Below, piece by piece: positions 45,070 to 56,899 of a stretch of 64,000 bases of DNA (positions are counted from its first letter, which is position 1; every line of letters begins with the position of its first letter). The notes under the pieces were generated by a model. The model was given only the letters and a program-made list of their open reading frames with translations, did not search any database and was not told the DNA's origin. The stretch lies in assembly GCA_963969495.1 (NCBI GenBank), contig OZ018321.1, forward strand, positions 65,237,035 through 65,301,034. Direction: 5' to 3'. The stretch comes from Ceratothoa steindachneri (lineage: Eukaryota > Arthropoda > Malacostraca > Isopoda > Cymothoidae). A program made the position numbers and the translations under genes.

Positions 45070-45810
45070 AAGTGTTTTCTTTTTTAAGTCAGGAGCCTAT
45101 CTGGCGACTGTTTACTTGGACATAAGGCGCCGTACTTACCACAGCCTACTCCTAGGCTACATTAAAAAAAGAATATACAAATAACGATAAAAAAGACAAC
45201 GGACAAAAAACAACAAAAAAAAATAAAACAAAAGAAAAACGGAATGAAGGAAGCACGCCGCGCCTCCAGCCGGCGCAGGAACATGCGACATACAAAAAAA
45301 AAAACAGTTAAAAAATGGAGAAGGCCAAGCCTCCTCCAAAAGGTCGTGTAGGCCGCAAGGCGGTGTGCACGAACGAGTATCGAGTACAAGGGACAAGTGG
45401 CAGCGACTCCGCTCCCCCGGTTACCGGGAGGGGTAACGTGCGTGAAGATCACGCAGACTAGGAGATGCACCAAGAATGTGCCAAAACAGTCCGGGGGATA
45501 TTGCAGTCATCGCAGGCGAGCGCTCCATCAAATGGCGGGGAGTACCGCGAGTGTGTCCAATTCGGAGACGAAAAAAGAAACCCGAAGCCGTCGCGGCATT
45601 GGTGGGGTAGGTCCATAGGAACAGTCGAGGCGGAATTGCACGTAACGTTATGTTCCCTCGACCGGTTCGCATCTTCTTTGCCAAGCCGCCCGTATTCCGG
45701 CCATGTAATCGGCATGAGGAGTGTCCTTACGGACTCTTTGGCGCCCAAATTGGCGCACTAATTCGCCACAATTCTCATATGTACACAAACCTAGCAGAAT
45801 ATAATCTAGG
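45070..45810 (-). mobile_element. 5'-truncated I-group LINE: 3' UTR and RNase H end
   Basis: T-rich start, hairpin GGCGACT...AGGCGCC (45103-45130), GCCTACTCCTAGGC (about 45141), then a 3' UTR to about 45440. RNase H C-terminal remnants in minus orientation run to about 45810, where the similarity stops. The frames are broken. Confidence 0.7.
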
Positions 45811-45899
45811 GGAGCGGATTCTAAGAGGAGTGTCCCTTTTCTTTAATATATATTCCAGCCTCTCCGATTCACTCTCTCCACGATTGGTGTTGTCCTTTT

Positions 45900-47430
45900 T
45901 TTCGGGAGACATATTTATAATTGCTCCAAAACGGTCTTCTGACATCCTTCGAGTTTTTCGCCGTTGAATATAACGACTCGGTGGAGATGGCGCAACGATA
46001 CGATAAACGAAAACCTCGAAAGGAGAGGGAGCTAGTTTTAGGCCAAAGTATGTAGTGCGTGATCTATTTTTGTCGCCAGGGCTACCAGATAATCGTCCAT
46101 TGCAAGAAGTAGAACTCTCAGAAGGCTTTCGAATCGACGGAAAATTTACCGTGCTCGTAGGCCATGATGGGCCAAGAGAAGAGGGTGGGTTTTTTTAACG
46201 GAGAAGTCTAAGATATCTCAGCTCGCACAGGGCACTACATGACACAATCCTTAGCCTTTCCAACAGAGTCTAGGTCCGCTGCTTGAACGGCCAAGACCTC
46301 TTTCCCCAGCCAGCAGATATAAGCCACATTTTTTGTGATCGCAGGTGACGCTCTACAATACACACACTTGACTGAACAGAAGGAAAACTACTCATATAAG
46401 ATCTTGAAACAATTGGTAAGAATTCCGTGTAAATTCGACTTGGCAAATTCATTCTTGTTGCAAATGAATTTGGGATTTGAACGATATGTGTAGCCAAAAC
46501 GGTGGTACTAGTAGAACCTCCACGTCAATGGTACAAATTCATTGGCTCAGAAGCGATGCCAACTAGCACTCACAGTCGCTTAGAGCTTGTTACGTTAGAG
46601 CGTGACGAAGTGTTGCTGATGGGTCTTGAGGCTCCCACTGTTTCCTCATCTCAATTTATACCTTCGCTGCTCCTTGGTTGGCCAACGATTCTGTGGCGTC
46701 TTCTAAAGTGTAGTCCAACAGTAACGTTGTATAAAATACTCCTTTAACAAACCTAATCGTTGCAGGTGGTGTCACTTGCAAAGGTGAGAAACGGGCGACT
46801 TTTGACCCTTTACTAAGTAACTTAACTAAGGTCCCTCTCTGATGGATCATGTAACTTTTAGCCAACATGCTGCGACCAGTGGACTCGATGATCTGCTCTG
46901 TTCCTGGGATCACGACAAGGGACTCAATTGACCCATCGCCTATGTAAATGCCATTATGTACGGTCTGCTGAACTCCATCGGGTAAAAGAGGGGGGCAGCC
47001 ATGCTGTTCCCAATAAGGTGATGAAACTCGGATTTATGAAGTTATGGGGAAAAGTACAGGACATATCTATTCGTTTATCCATCAAACGTGCTTCATCGGT
47101 ACATCTTCCTCCTGAGAAAAAAAGAGTACCCGCTTTCAATGAAGTTCCTCTGCAGAAGAATCTATGGAAAGAGGTAGGGGGATAACACATGAACCCTATT
47201 TATAGGAGAGATGGAAACTCCTCTCCTTCAAGAGATTCTTGGAGGAGCACTTGGGAAACACATGGAAGTCACCCCTCATCACAGTGGTGGAGATTCCCGA
47301 AGGCGGCTCCGAAGATGGCAGGCAAATGGTTGGATGGGATCTCCCCCACCAATCAAATAGGCGTCGTCGAATTCCCCGCCCACCTCATTACCAAAGCTGG
47401 ACGAAGTTTCACTTAGTATCTTTTAAATAA
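45900..47430 (-). pseudogene. Old ORF1 copy of a related LINE
   Basis: Minus frame 46656-46913 contains IIESTGRSMLAKSYMIHQRG, matching VIRSTDGSMLAK..MIHQRR of ORF1, and LDYTLEDATESLANQGAAKV, matching DYSIEDITL.LADHGAVKV. The tail region (45900-46230) and the start side (to about 47430, with CCGAAGGCGGCTCCG near 47297) are recognisable. Divergence is higher than between the other copies. Confidence 0.65.
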
Positions 47431-48342
47431 ATTTAATTTCTAAAAGATTGTGATCAAAAATAAAAGGGAATAATGGTTGGTGGGGCGTACCCAGCCGCTC
47501 TCGCCTACCCCCAGTGAACGGTCGTTCCACAAAAGTCACAGATCCCAATAAACAATCAGAGAGGCAGAGGGACGAGTGGATTCCCATACTACGTTGTAGT
47601 AATTGTCGGCAAGGCAGCCAGGATCTAAAGATCTTAGGCTTATGGGGGTGATCTGCTCAAGACGCACAGAGAAAAGGTTAATATGGTATAAACACTCATC
47701 CGATTAATCGCGTGACAAACGCTTAATACACCACATGCCCTAGACTCTTACGACCATCTATATTATAAGGCGTTGTTTAGAGAAGTTTCAACTTCTCTCT
47801 TCAAACACGCCATGATGTAGCTCGTCATGTCCTTAAAACTACAGAAAAGAAGAGAGAACACACTAGCTTCCATATTAATGGCCAAAGATTCCAATTCAAC
47901 CAAGCCAAACCTTCCCTATTTTCATCGGGCTATAAAAGTGTGCAGTTACTCTGGATACCAGGTATAACAGTTTACCCAAGATACTCCCTCTACGGATTCT
48001 CTGGCAGGGAAGCCGTGCGTATCTTCTGAATTTCAGTTGTAGCAAGGGTGTTTGCCCATGTTACACCATTCGTCCTCTTGCAGGTAGAGAAAATAAAGAG
48101 GGGGTAGTGGTATAAATGTGCAGATAGAGAAAAGGGGACCTCACCAGCTTTCCCAACGAATAATAAAGAGTTCACCTCAATCCAGTGAGTGGGGTGTTCC
48201 TTAATTGCCCTCGGACAGGGAGGACGTGCTACTTCTCTGCTCATAAGATGAAACTTTGATTTGATTATCCTTTCTAAAAATGTATTCAACTTTTGTCCCT
48301 GTAACATAGTAAAAGATTCAAACACGTGTGAATACAGATATA
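47431..48342. other. Unassigned segment left of Tigger
   Basis: Holds one member of a diverged repeat (about 47510-47650, see findings) and the downstream part of a minus-strand frame (47990-48349) of about 115 codons that stays open up to the Tigger insertion point. The product is not recognised. Confidence 0.4.
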
Positions 48343-50878
48343 CAGTCAACCCTCGGCTATTTGCGGTTCGTCATCCGCGCCTTCGACTATCCGCGGCAAA
48401 TTTTGGGGGTCTTAAAATTAAAAATTTGCGCCATTTCCAGACATCTGCGGAAACCTACGTAAATAGTCGTAAAACGTAAGCGTTGGTTGGCTGCGAAAGG
48501 ACGATTCCAGCCAATCAGTGTTCAGATCTCACTCGCTAGACTACAGTATGTACAGTATATGTACCGATTTCTCGCGCTCTATTCAGTACGCTTGTGTACC
48601 ACGTGTGTGAGCGGGGATTTGTGTATTTTTGTAATTTTGCGTGTTTTATTTCTCGTTTTTAAATCGTTTTACACCCTGAATAATTCTGGCTTTTTGCACC
48701 TTAATAGTAACAATGCCTAAGCGCCCTGCATCGTCTAGTGTTGCTAAAGACATGCCTAAGTGTTCCAAGAAAGTGATGAGTTTGGAGGAGAAATGGAAAG
48801 TGTTAGATAGGTTGAAAGATGGCAAGAAAAAAGCCGAAGTTGCTCGAGAGTTTGGCGTAAATGAAAGCACAATTCGATCAATTTTAAGCTGCAAAAAGGC
48901 TATTAGAGAGAGAGTGTCAGTGAGTGTAAACCAACTGATGAAGACTAGCAAATCAGTGCGTGATAAAGTTCTTGTTAGGATGAAGTCTGCTTTAATTATT
49001 TGGATTTCTGACGCTCGTAAAAAAGGATGTTCCTTTGAATACTAATATCATTCTTGAAAAGGCAAGGCAGCTCTATGAAACAATGGATTAACAGGAATCG
49101 AATCCGGAAGATAGTGACAATCCCCAATCATTAACGTCTGAAGGCCATCGTTCATGTGAATTTCAAGCCAGTAAGGGCTGGTTTGATAGATTCCAAAAAA
49201 AGGTTTCTACTGAGGTCTGTATCGTTGCATGGCGAAGCTGCATCTGGAGACCATAAGGCAGCATCATCATACCCCGAACAACTGCAGGAAATGATTAAGG
49301 AGAAGGGCTATAAGCCAGAAAAAGTGTTTAACATGGACGAAACTGGTCTTTTTTTTGGAAAAAATGCCCAAAAGAACTTGCCTGATGATTGAGGAGGCCA
49401 AGGCATCCGAATTTAAAGCAATGAAGGATCGATTAACTCTTATTATGTGTGTCAATGCTGTTGGCTTTATGATAAAACCAGGCCTAATTTACAGGTCCAA
49501 CAACCCCAGGGCCCTCAAAAAAAGAGCAAAAATACGTTGCCAGTTTATTGGATGGCAAATAAAAAGGCCTGGGTCACAAAGGTTCCCACTGAAGACTGGC
49601 TTTACCATTGTTTTATTCCTGTAGCTAAAGAATATTTGCTTAACAAAGGCCTTATCTTTAAAGTTCTTCTTTAAATGGACAATGCTGGTGGGTATCATTT
49701 TGATTTTCATTGTGAAGGTCTCCAAATAGAATTTTTTCCTCCTAATACAACGTCCCTAATTCAACCACTGGACTAAGGCGTCATAAGGGCATCCAAGGCC
49801 ATCTACACAAGGAATAATTCTCTGCCAAAACTGCTGATGTCAATGGATAAAGATGAAAAATTCAACTTGAAAGATTACTGGCGCGATTTTACCATCGCTA
49901 ATTGCATTCAAGTAATAAAACTAGCCGTAGAGGAAGTGAAACCCTAGATCATTAATGCTTGTTGGAAGGATCTGTGGCCTGAGATTGCAAACGATCACAA
50001 GGGTTTATCTTCTGAAGAGCTCAGAACTGGGCAGTTACCACCTCTGTTAAATTGACTAAGCTCCTTGGTGGCAAAGGTTTAGATGATGTAACAGAGGATG
50101 AGTTTGAAACCCTCATAGATGAACACTCTGCCCCATTAAACGATGATGACTTGGTTGAATTAACCAGGATAAATACGAAAGAATCTGACAAAGAAGAAGA
50201 TGATGAAGTTCAAACTGAAGTTGGGCTTACGTTAGAGAGGCTAGCCGATCTTCAGAGAAGAATTAAAAGTGTTCAATAGATTTGGAATCATGGGACCCTC
50301 ACATGGTTCGTTCCATGAAAGCACATAATAGACTCGATCTTGCTATGGGCCCTTACTGGGAAATGCTAAAGAACAAGAAAAAGCAACGATCTCAATTGTC
50401 CATTACAGTGTTTTCAACCCAAATAAAAAGCCTGAACCCCTAACCACACCCGAAACTACGCCCTCCATCTCCAGAAACTCTTCCTCCTCCTCCTTCTCCT
50501 CCGGTGTTTACTGAGCAGGAGGAGTCTGAGGATAATTAGAATCTCCTCAGCTTTCCTGTGCAGTTATATCATTATCATTGTCATCGTTATCATTGAACTG
50601 CACAGGAAACATCATCTACAATCATCAGTCATCAATCATCATTCTTCAATCAAAACAAAACCATCTCTAGGTGAGTAAACATTATACAATAAAATATTTT
50701 AATGTGTTCTGATACTTTAATTCGTACTGTATGTGTATGAACATGACAAAACATAACTTTTTGAATTAATTTGGGAAGGGTTGGGGGCGTTTTGGGGGTA
50801 GGGTCAACTATCCGCGGTTTTTCAATATTCGCGGGGGTTCGTGGTCCCTATCCCCCGTGAATATGATGGGGTCGACTG
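48343..50878 (+). mobile_element. Tigger/pogo-type DNA transposon
   Basis: 2536 bp between TA dinucleotides (48341-48342 and 50879-50880), the pogo target duplication. The left end starts CAGTCAACCCTCGG and the right end reads inward CAGTCGACCCCATC, with a second matching block CTATCCGCGG inside both ends. It carries a broken CENP-B/DDE transposase. Size and plan fit the Tigger group. Confidence 0.92.
48713..50540 (+). pseudogene. Tigger transposase, broken
   Basis: Pogo-type transposases cut the element at its inverted repeats and reinsert it at TA. The first frame (48713-49045) starts MPKRPASSSV and has a CENP-B-like helix-turn-helix (SLEEKWKVLDRLKDGKKKAE, VAREFGVNESTIRSIL). A shift leads to GWFDRFQKRF (about 49170-49205), the second DNA-binding part. 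The DDE core has NMDETGLFF (first Asp at 49336), MDNAGGYHF (second Asp at 49678) and LIQPLD (third Asp at 49771, about 30 residues later); the next codon is a stop. An acidic C-terminal part follows (50052-50279). At least three stops and several shifts make it inactive. Confidence 0.9.
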
Positions 50879-50880
50879 TA

Positions 50881-53800
50881 CACAAATATGCGCCACCTTA
50901 TCATTTCGCAATTTCCCAACTGGCACTGGTGATGTAATATAGGGAATATCAGTCATCATCACATTTCTTCGTGTCAGTGAACTTTCTTGGGTCCTGCCTG
51001 TGGCGCTCATTAATCAGGATTAAGCAAAAAATGAGGGGAAAGTTTGGATTGAGAGTGATCTTGCTGCGATTGAATTTGCCGATTGAGAAGAGACAGGAGC
51101 GTCTAAAGGGTATTCAGCAAACAAAAACGAGTGTGCAACAGTAAAATTGAAAGAAATATTTATAGAAGGGGACTCTAAGTGCAATTCGAAATATAAGAGT
51201 TTCTTACATTGCAAAAAATCAGGACCCAACAGAAATAAAGGCCTGGAATTAAGAAAGGATAAACGATTTAAGGGAGAGATTAAGGTCGGATTATCCTTTA
51301 CAAGGAAGGGGTCGATAACATTTAAATTATAATGAGAAAATGGTAGTACAATCTAAGAAGGGTTAATACACGGAGATAATGTTATGAAGAATGAAGTAAA
51401 AGCAAAAGAATGAATAATGACGAACAACAGTGTGATGAGAGAGGTGTGTTTTCCTCTTTGTCCTCGGCCACAGAAAATCAATGTTGCGTGAGATTTTTCT
51501 ATGAGATATCTTCGGAATTTTGTTTCAATTTGAACCACCAACGCGAAGATTGTGTAAATTAATGACCAATGTAGGATAAGAATGTGGTTTGGTTCACTAT
51601 ATCCCGCGTCCAGCTTCCGCTGCATATTTTGCCTCAGATTTTAGACCTTTCTGTGTTCTAACCATTGGCGGTTTAATGGGTGATGTTTGCAACGGAATAG
51701 TAACACACATAGATTGAAAGTTCCCTAGTGAACAGTCGCTCTCTAATAGTCTCAAGTCACAAAAGAGCAGCTGGAGAGGTAGGGTAAGAGAATGGAACCC
51801 TTATCAAGGCGTACTAGTTGTCGAATAGATCATCAAGATCTAAAGGTTCTCGGTCATTAAGCAGCACAGCCGTATGCGCCGACGAGAATGGTGGTAGGAG
51901 AGAGTCAGTACCTTATGCGCAGGGTTATTAGGGTTAAAAAGATCTTACCATTAACCGAGCTCCAATTCCCATGACCCCTCAAATCCTGGTCTCGTGGAAT
52001 TTCCCCGCTTAAAAGGGCATTGTGCTTAGAGGTTCCAAAGCCTCTCTTTGACATGGCGGGAGGTAGTTCGTTAGATGCTTAAATCTATATAGAAGAAATA
52101 AGGAAGGATTCTCTTTGAAAAGTGGGAGCACCTGAGTTTCACTAAGCCCTATCAACGATTTCAAGTCAAACCAGTAAACGATGTCTTTCCTATTGGTATT
52201 AGGACCTGGAACATGTGCAGCTAATCCAGGTACCATTGTAGCAGTAGATACTGGGTAACCACCCTGCGGGGCTTATCATAGGAAGTTCATTCATCATTTC
52301 CTGCACAAATGTATGTGTATAAGAAATTATATGTACGTTAAATAAGAGATTACTCACGAAGAAATATGAATATTGACACTTTTCAACTCCATCCAAACAT
52401 CAGATTTGTTCTTATAAATAAAATGTAGAATAATGTGTATATATTTTTTGGATATGTCGTACATATAAGAATAAGAAAACTTTATTGAAAATCACATACT
52501 GGTACTAGGTTTAGAAAAATATTCCTTATGCCATTCTTTGAGGTGTTCAACGTGGCATAGGCTTGGTTTTTCTAGACATTCAATCAGACATTGTCTTGTA
52601 TCTCTACATTTTGAGTAGCGTCACAGTCCATCGAATTTTGGGTTTCATTTTCGAACTACCAGGAAATGGTTCAATAAGGGTAAGATCGTGAATAGTTTAC
52701 AAGGGCTTTCCTTTGTAAACTGCACCAGCATTGTTCGCAATAAATTGATCATGAGTGTCAACTCCTTCTGGATAAATTTACGTCACTTCATTAAACAGCA
52801 TTACGAACCCATCGGAGAATCATCTTATGAGCATTAAGACATATTTACATTCTAATATGAAGAGTAAAAGTAATGACGCCCAAATTGGCGCCATCGCAAT
52901 ATATAACAAGGCATGATATAACGCCAACAATAGCGTCGTCATTTGGAATGGGTTAAAAAAACATTCAAACAAAGAGTAGACACAGACACCATTGAGCCAG
53001 GGAGTGAATTATGAGACATTTTTATCAGTTCTAAATAAAAAACAAGCATAAAGGAGTCATTTACTTACCGTATATTTGATGTGAATTTTATTACTGTATA
53101 TAAGCTAGTAATATTTTAATTCAATAGCGATAGTTTGTCAAAATATATATCCATTTCATAGGCGATTTCTGGTGGTTAATTTTATGAAATCAGAAGGCCT
53201 AACACAGGTAATGAAGTACTCAAGGGAAATCACCCAAGATTTAGACAGATGAACTGTCATCTCGCCGTTGAGCCACCATGGTTGCTCTGAGCAAACCGTC
53301 TAGACCTGACGTTCTGTTGGTATTTACATTTTCAAGAATTATTGCTAATCTGGGGTGATCATTTTTATCAGATTGTCCGTACCTTCTAGGCTCACTCAAC
53401 GCGTCGGTATCTCACCGTCACTCTTGCTCGTGAAAAAGTTAAGAAATTAATCGTTATGAGTGTTGGCATTGTCAAGTCTTACACCGCAAAATTCCATCGT
53501 TAAGTGAACTCAATTAACGATGGAAATGGTGCGCTGCCAAACCGGTCGCCTCCCTTCACGTAGCCAGGTAATTCTTTGGGATCTCTTCGCTATAAGATAC
53601 CCCATGAAAGTCATCGACACGTATGTGTCTAGTTGCGAATGACTGTGAGTGGCTTTCTATATAATACACGTTTATTCCCCCTTCCCCTTTGATTATATCA
53701 GCAATCTTGCTGTTGAACTATTACGGTTGTATGCAAGCATGTTTGACAAATTTAATGAAGACAAACTTGACCTGTTGATCTCTTCTTGGGAGAGTATAAA

Positions 53801-54899
53801 TGAAGCGAGATATATCAGAAATAAAGATAATGATTAGGTCTGTAAAAAAATGTCAAGTTAAAATACGTCCCTTGATGCTGGAACCGGAGTGGAGTCCCAG
53901 CTTAAGACCAAAAGTGCGCAGAGCGGATCCTCGATTACCCCGGGGCCCCTACATACCAAAGTCCATTAGCGAGCGAGCCAGGAACTATTTCCCTCTTAAA
54001 AACTAAAATCCCTTCAAGCAATTCTTACAAATCTATTTGAATTCAACCCATACTTTATACTCAACCTATGAATTCTCTTCTACCAGAGCTTTCCTAATAT
54101 TAACAACTTACCACCAGAAAATTAGAACTCGCTTTTCCTCTTCCAACAAACCACTGGATATCTACCTTTTGACCCCTTCTCCCGAAGACACAACAGGAGG
54201 ATCTCAAAAGTTAGCCCTATACCGAACTTCCCCTTCCCATTCAAGTTCCTACAAGTGCGTCTTAGTTTCATTTCATCCATGCTACAACTCTCACAAAATT
54301 TCCTTCTTCCTGTGCAGCCGCCTTCTGCAATTACTATGGGCATATGTCAGGCTTACCAGAACCGAATCCCAGTAACCTCGCTGTATCCACTTTTGACAAA
54401 GAAAAATACCCCTTTAGAGTGGCCCCTGGGAAAATAAACAGTAAAATAAGGCATCGAAGGGAAAAGATTTCTTCATTTTTAATTTGATTTTACTGGATGA
54501 CGAATTAAAATTAAATTAAATATAAAAGCCAGAAATCGAGAGGGTGGGCGTAATACCAAACGGCCAAAAAGAGAGAGTTTAAAGAGGAAAGAAAAAAGAG
54601 AGAAATTATAGAAAAGCTTGAGCGTTGGCATCCAAGAACGTGGTTAGTAGAATGAAGTGGAGGGAAAATAAACTAGAAATAGACCCCATTTTTCTAAGAC
54701 AATTCCAAACTGTTCCACCAGACCTATATCACATCCTTCTGACTGACGCAAATACCACTACTTCCTTTTACAAATATTCTAACTTAAGTCTACCTAATGG
54801 GCCTTTACGTGGCCTTAACATCATATAGGTCAGTGTGTTACTATTTTATGGGACATAAATTTTTTTATGGAAACCAGATTTTAAAAAAAGGAAAAATAA
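50881..54899. other. AT-rich segment without a recognised gene
   Basis: About 4 kb. The first 130 bp continue the minus-strand frame split by Tigger (start near 51010). A diverged repeat member lies at about 51690-51850. Short frames at 52009-52396 (minus) and 54037-54375 (plus) have no domain I know. No splice-supported gene could be put together. Confidence 0.4.
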
Positions 54900-55209
54900 A
54901 GAGGCATGCCCGTGGCTAAAAGGTGGTGTCTTCGACGTTGGGGGAGAAAGTACGAGGAAGCAATCCCGCCAGCGACAGCCAGCCCTTCTCACTTTTATCA
55001 TGGTATCTTTTGTGAAGACATATTACCAGATTTATGGCCCTTTAGAAAGCATGTTAGAAACACCCAACACCGAAAAGGAGGCAGGATCCAGACTAAGATT
55101 TTCGCTGCGTACCCTTCCTTGCTTATACCCTCCCCATTTCATAGGGGGAAAGTTATGGAAGTGGTTTTAATGTCAAAGATCATCAAAAGAGCCGAATTAA
55201 AAGGAAAGT

Positions 55210-56232
55210 GCGAGCGCTTGGCATAGACGGAAAGGTAGCCGGCTGGATCAAGAACTGGCTAAGTGGCAGACGGCAACGGGTGGTGGTGAATGGACAGTCT
55301 TCTGAGTGGGTTTCTGTTACTAGCGGGGTACCTTAAGGTTCTGTCCTGGGACCACTACTATTCAGCATCTACGTCAACGACATGGACGGTGACATGGTTG
55401 CCAAGATTTCCAAATTTGCCGACGATACCAAGCTTGGTATGAACGTTGCAAAGGATAGAAATACTGCCCGCCTGCAGGAAGATCTTGGGAAGATTGGGGA
55501 GTGGTCGGACACGTGGCAAATGCCTTTTAACGTGAACAAATGCAAAGTGATGCATATCGGCCACAGAAACCCCCAATCTCAGTATATCTTTAAGAGCACT
55601 GCTATTGAATCCACCGACACTTAGAAGGACTTGGGTGTAACAATCACTAGTGACCTCAAGTTCTCGAAACAGTGCATTGAGGCGAAGAAAAAGGCCCAAA
55701 GGATGCTAGGCTATATTGAGCGCCAGTTTGGTTATCGGAACCAGGAGATTGTACTGTGCCTGTACAACTTACTTGTCCGACCGCACCTGGAGTATGCCGT
55801 ACAATTTTGGAGTCCTTCATTGCGAAAGGACATCGCGAGATTGGAACGCGTACAAGCCAGGGCAACCAAGCTGATTCCCTCTATTCGACATAAAAGTTAT
55901 GAGGATAGACTAAAGGAATTAGATCTGTTCTCGCTGGAAACCCGTAGACTGCGTGGTCAGCTCATCGAAGTTTTCAAAATACTTCGAGGGTTCGACAATG
56001 TTGACTACCGGGATATTTTCACACTGAGTGAGAACAGAACGCGATATCACGGCTTCAAACTTGAACTGAAGCGTTACAACCGCAATATGTGTGAAAAATT
56101 TTTCACTTACAGTATCTGCGGTATGTGGAACGCACTTCCAGTGGAAGTTGTCAACAGTGAATCTGTTGATCAGTTCAAGTCAAGACTAGACAAGGTCTTG
56201 AAAAGTAACCGTTTAGGGACGCAAAACAATTG
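55210..56232 (+). pseudogene. CR1/L2-like LINE reverse transcriptase, 5'-truncated
   Basis: Starts inside RT with LGIDGKVAGWIKNWLSGRRQ, then GVP-stop-GSVLGPLLFSIYVND and FADDTKLG (catalytic FADD at 55415-55426). The thumb and C-terminal region follow: MLGYIERQFGYRNQEIVL, YNLLVRPHLEYAVQFWSPSL, LERVQARATKLIPSIRH, ending at a stop at 56230. Only two in-frame stops (55334 and 55622) break about 340 codons, so it is younger than the I-group copies. No endonuclease or ORF1 is present, as in a typical 5' truncation. It resembles RT of CR1/L2 elements rather than the I group. Confidence 0.88.
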
Positions 56233-56400
56233 AGCAGCCTTGTGCCCGCTCGATTGCTAGTCCAGAGGTACCCTCCTTGAATGGACCGTAAGGTCTCCGA
56301 GGGTACCTTCTTTCCTTGTTGTTACTCTTTGTTGTTACTCCTTGTTAGGAAACAAACGGTACAATTTCTTTCTCTGTTAAAGAAGGAAGGAAATACAACT
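56233..56400 (+). other. 3' UTR of the CR1-like LINE
   Basis: Contains GGTACCCTCC/GAGGGTACC as an inverted repeat (56268-56307) and a short TTGTTGTTACTC repeat (about 56318-56345). CR1/L2 elements often end in short repeats instead of poly(A). The exact end is not certain. Confidence 0.5.
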
Positions 56401-56899
56401 ATAACCAGTTAAAGTTAGGGAACCAACAGCGGAAGAAGAGTGAAAGAAAATCGAATCGATAGTATAATGGTTTTGAAATGGTAGAAAGGAGACGCGGCAC
56501 TCAAAAGTCCAGAATCAAATTCGTATAAATTAACGGGTCAGGAGTAAGGACAAATTGCAAACCCTTCCTACTCAATTGAGCAAGGAATGATCTATTTTTA
56601 GGAGCCCATCTGGCGACTGCCTACTAGAGAAGAATCCACCGTACTCAAATAACAACCTACTGCTAGGCTATATTAACCAAACTCTCAACTATGTAATTAA
56701 CAACAATAAAAAGGTAGAGCTAAAAAAAAAACAAGAACATAAGAAAACAAAGAAAAAACTTAATAAGGGAGAACGCACCAGCGTCGGAGGCAGGACCGCC
56801 TGCCATCAACGCAGGAGCATGCACTGGTGGGAGTTCAAATACAGTCCCGAGTACAAGCAATAAGGGGTAGTGGTCCCGTTGGTCCTAGTGGCGGGACTG

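Noticed and set aside
53649..54375. Short plus frames in AT-rich DNA
   Set aside because: No recognisable motif, no coding-like continuity and no splice context.
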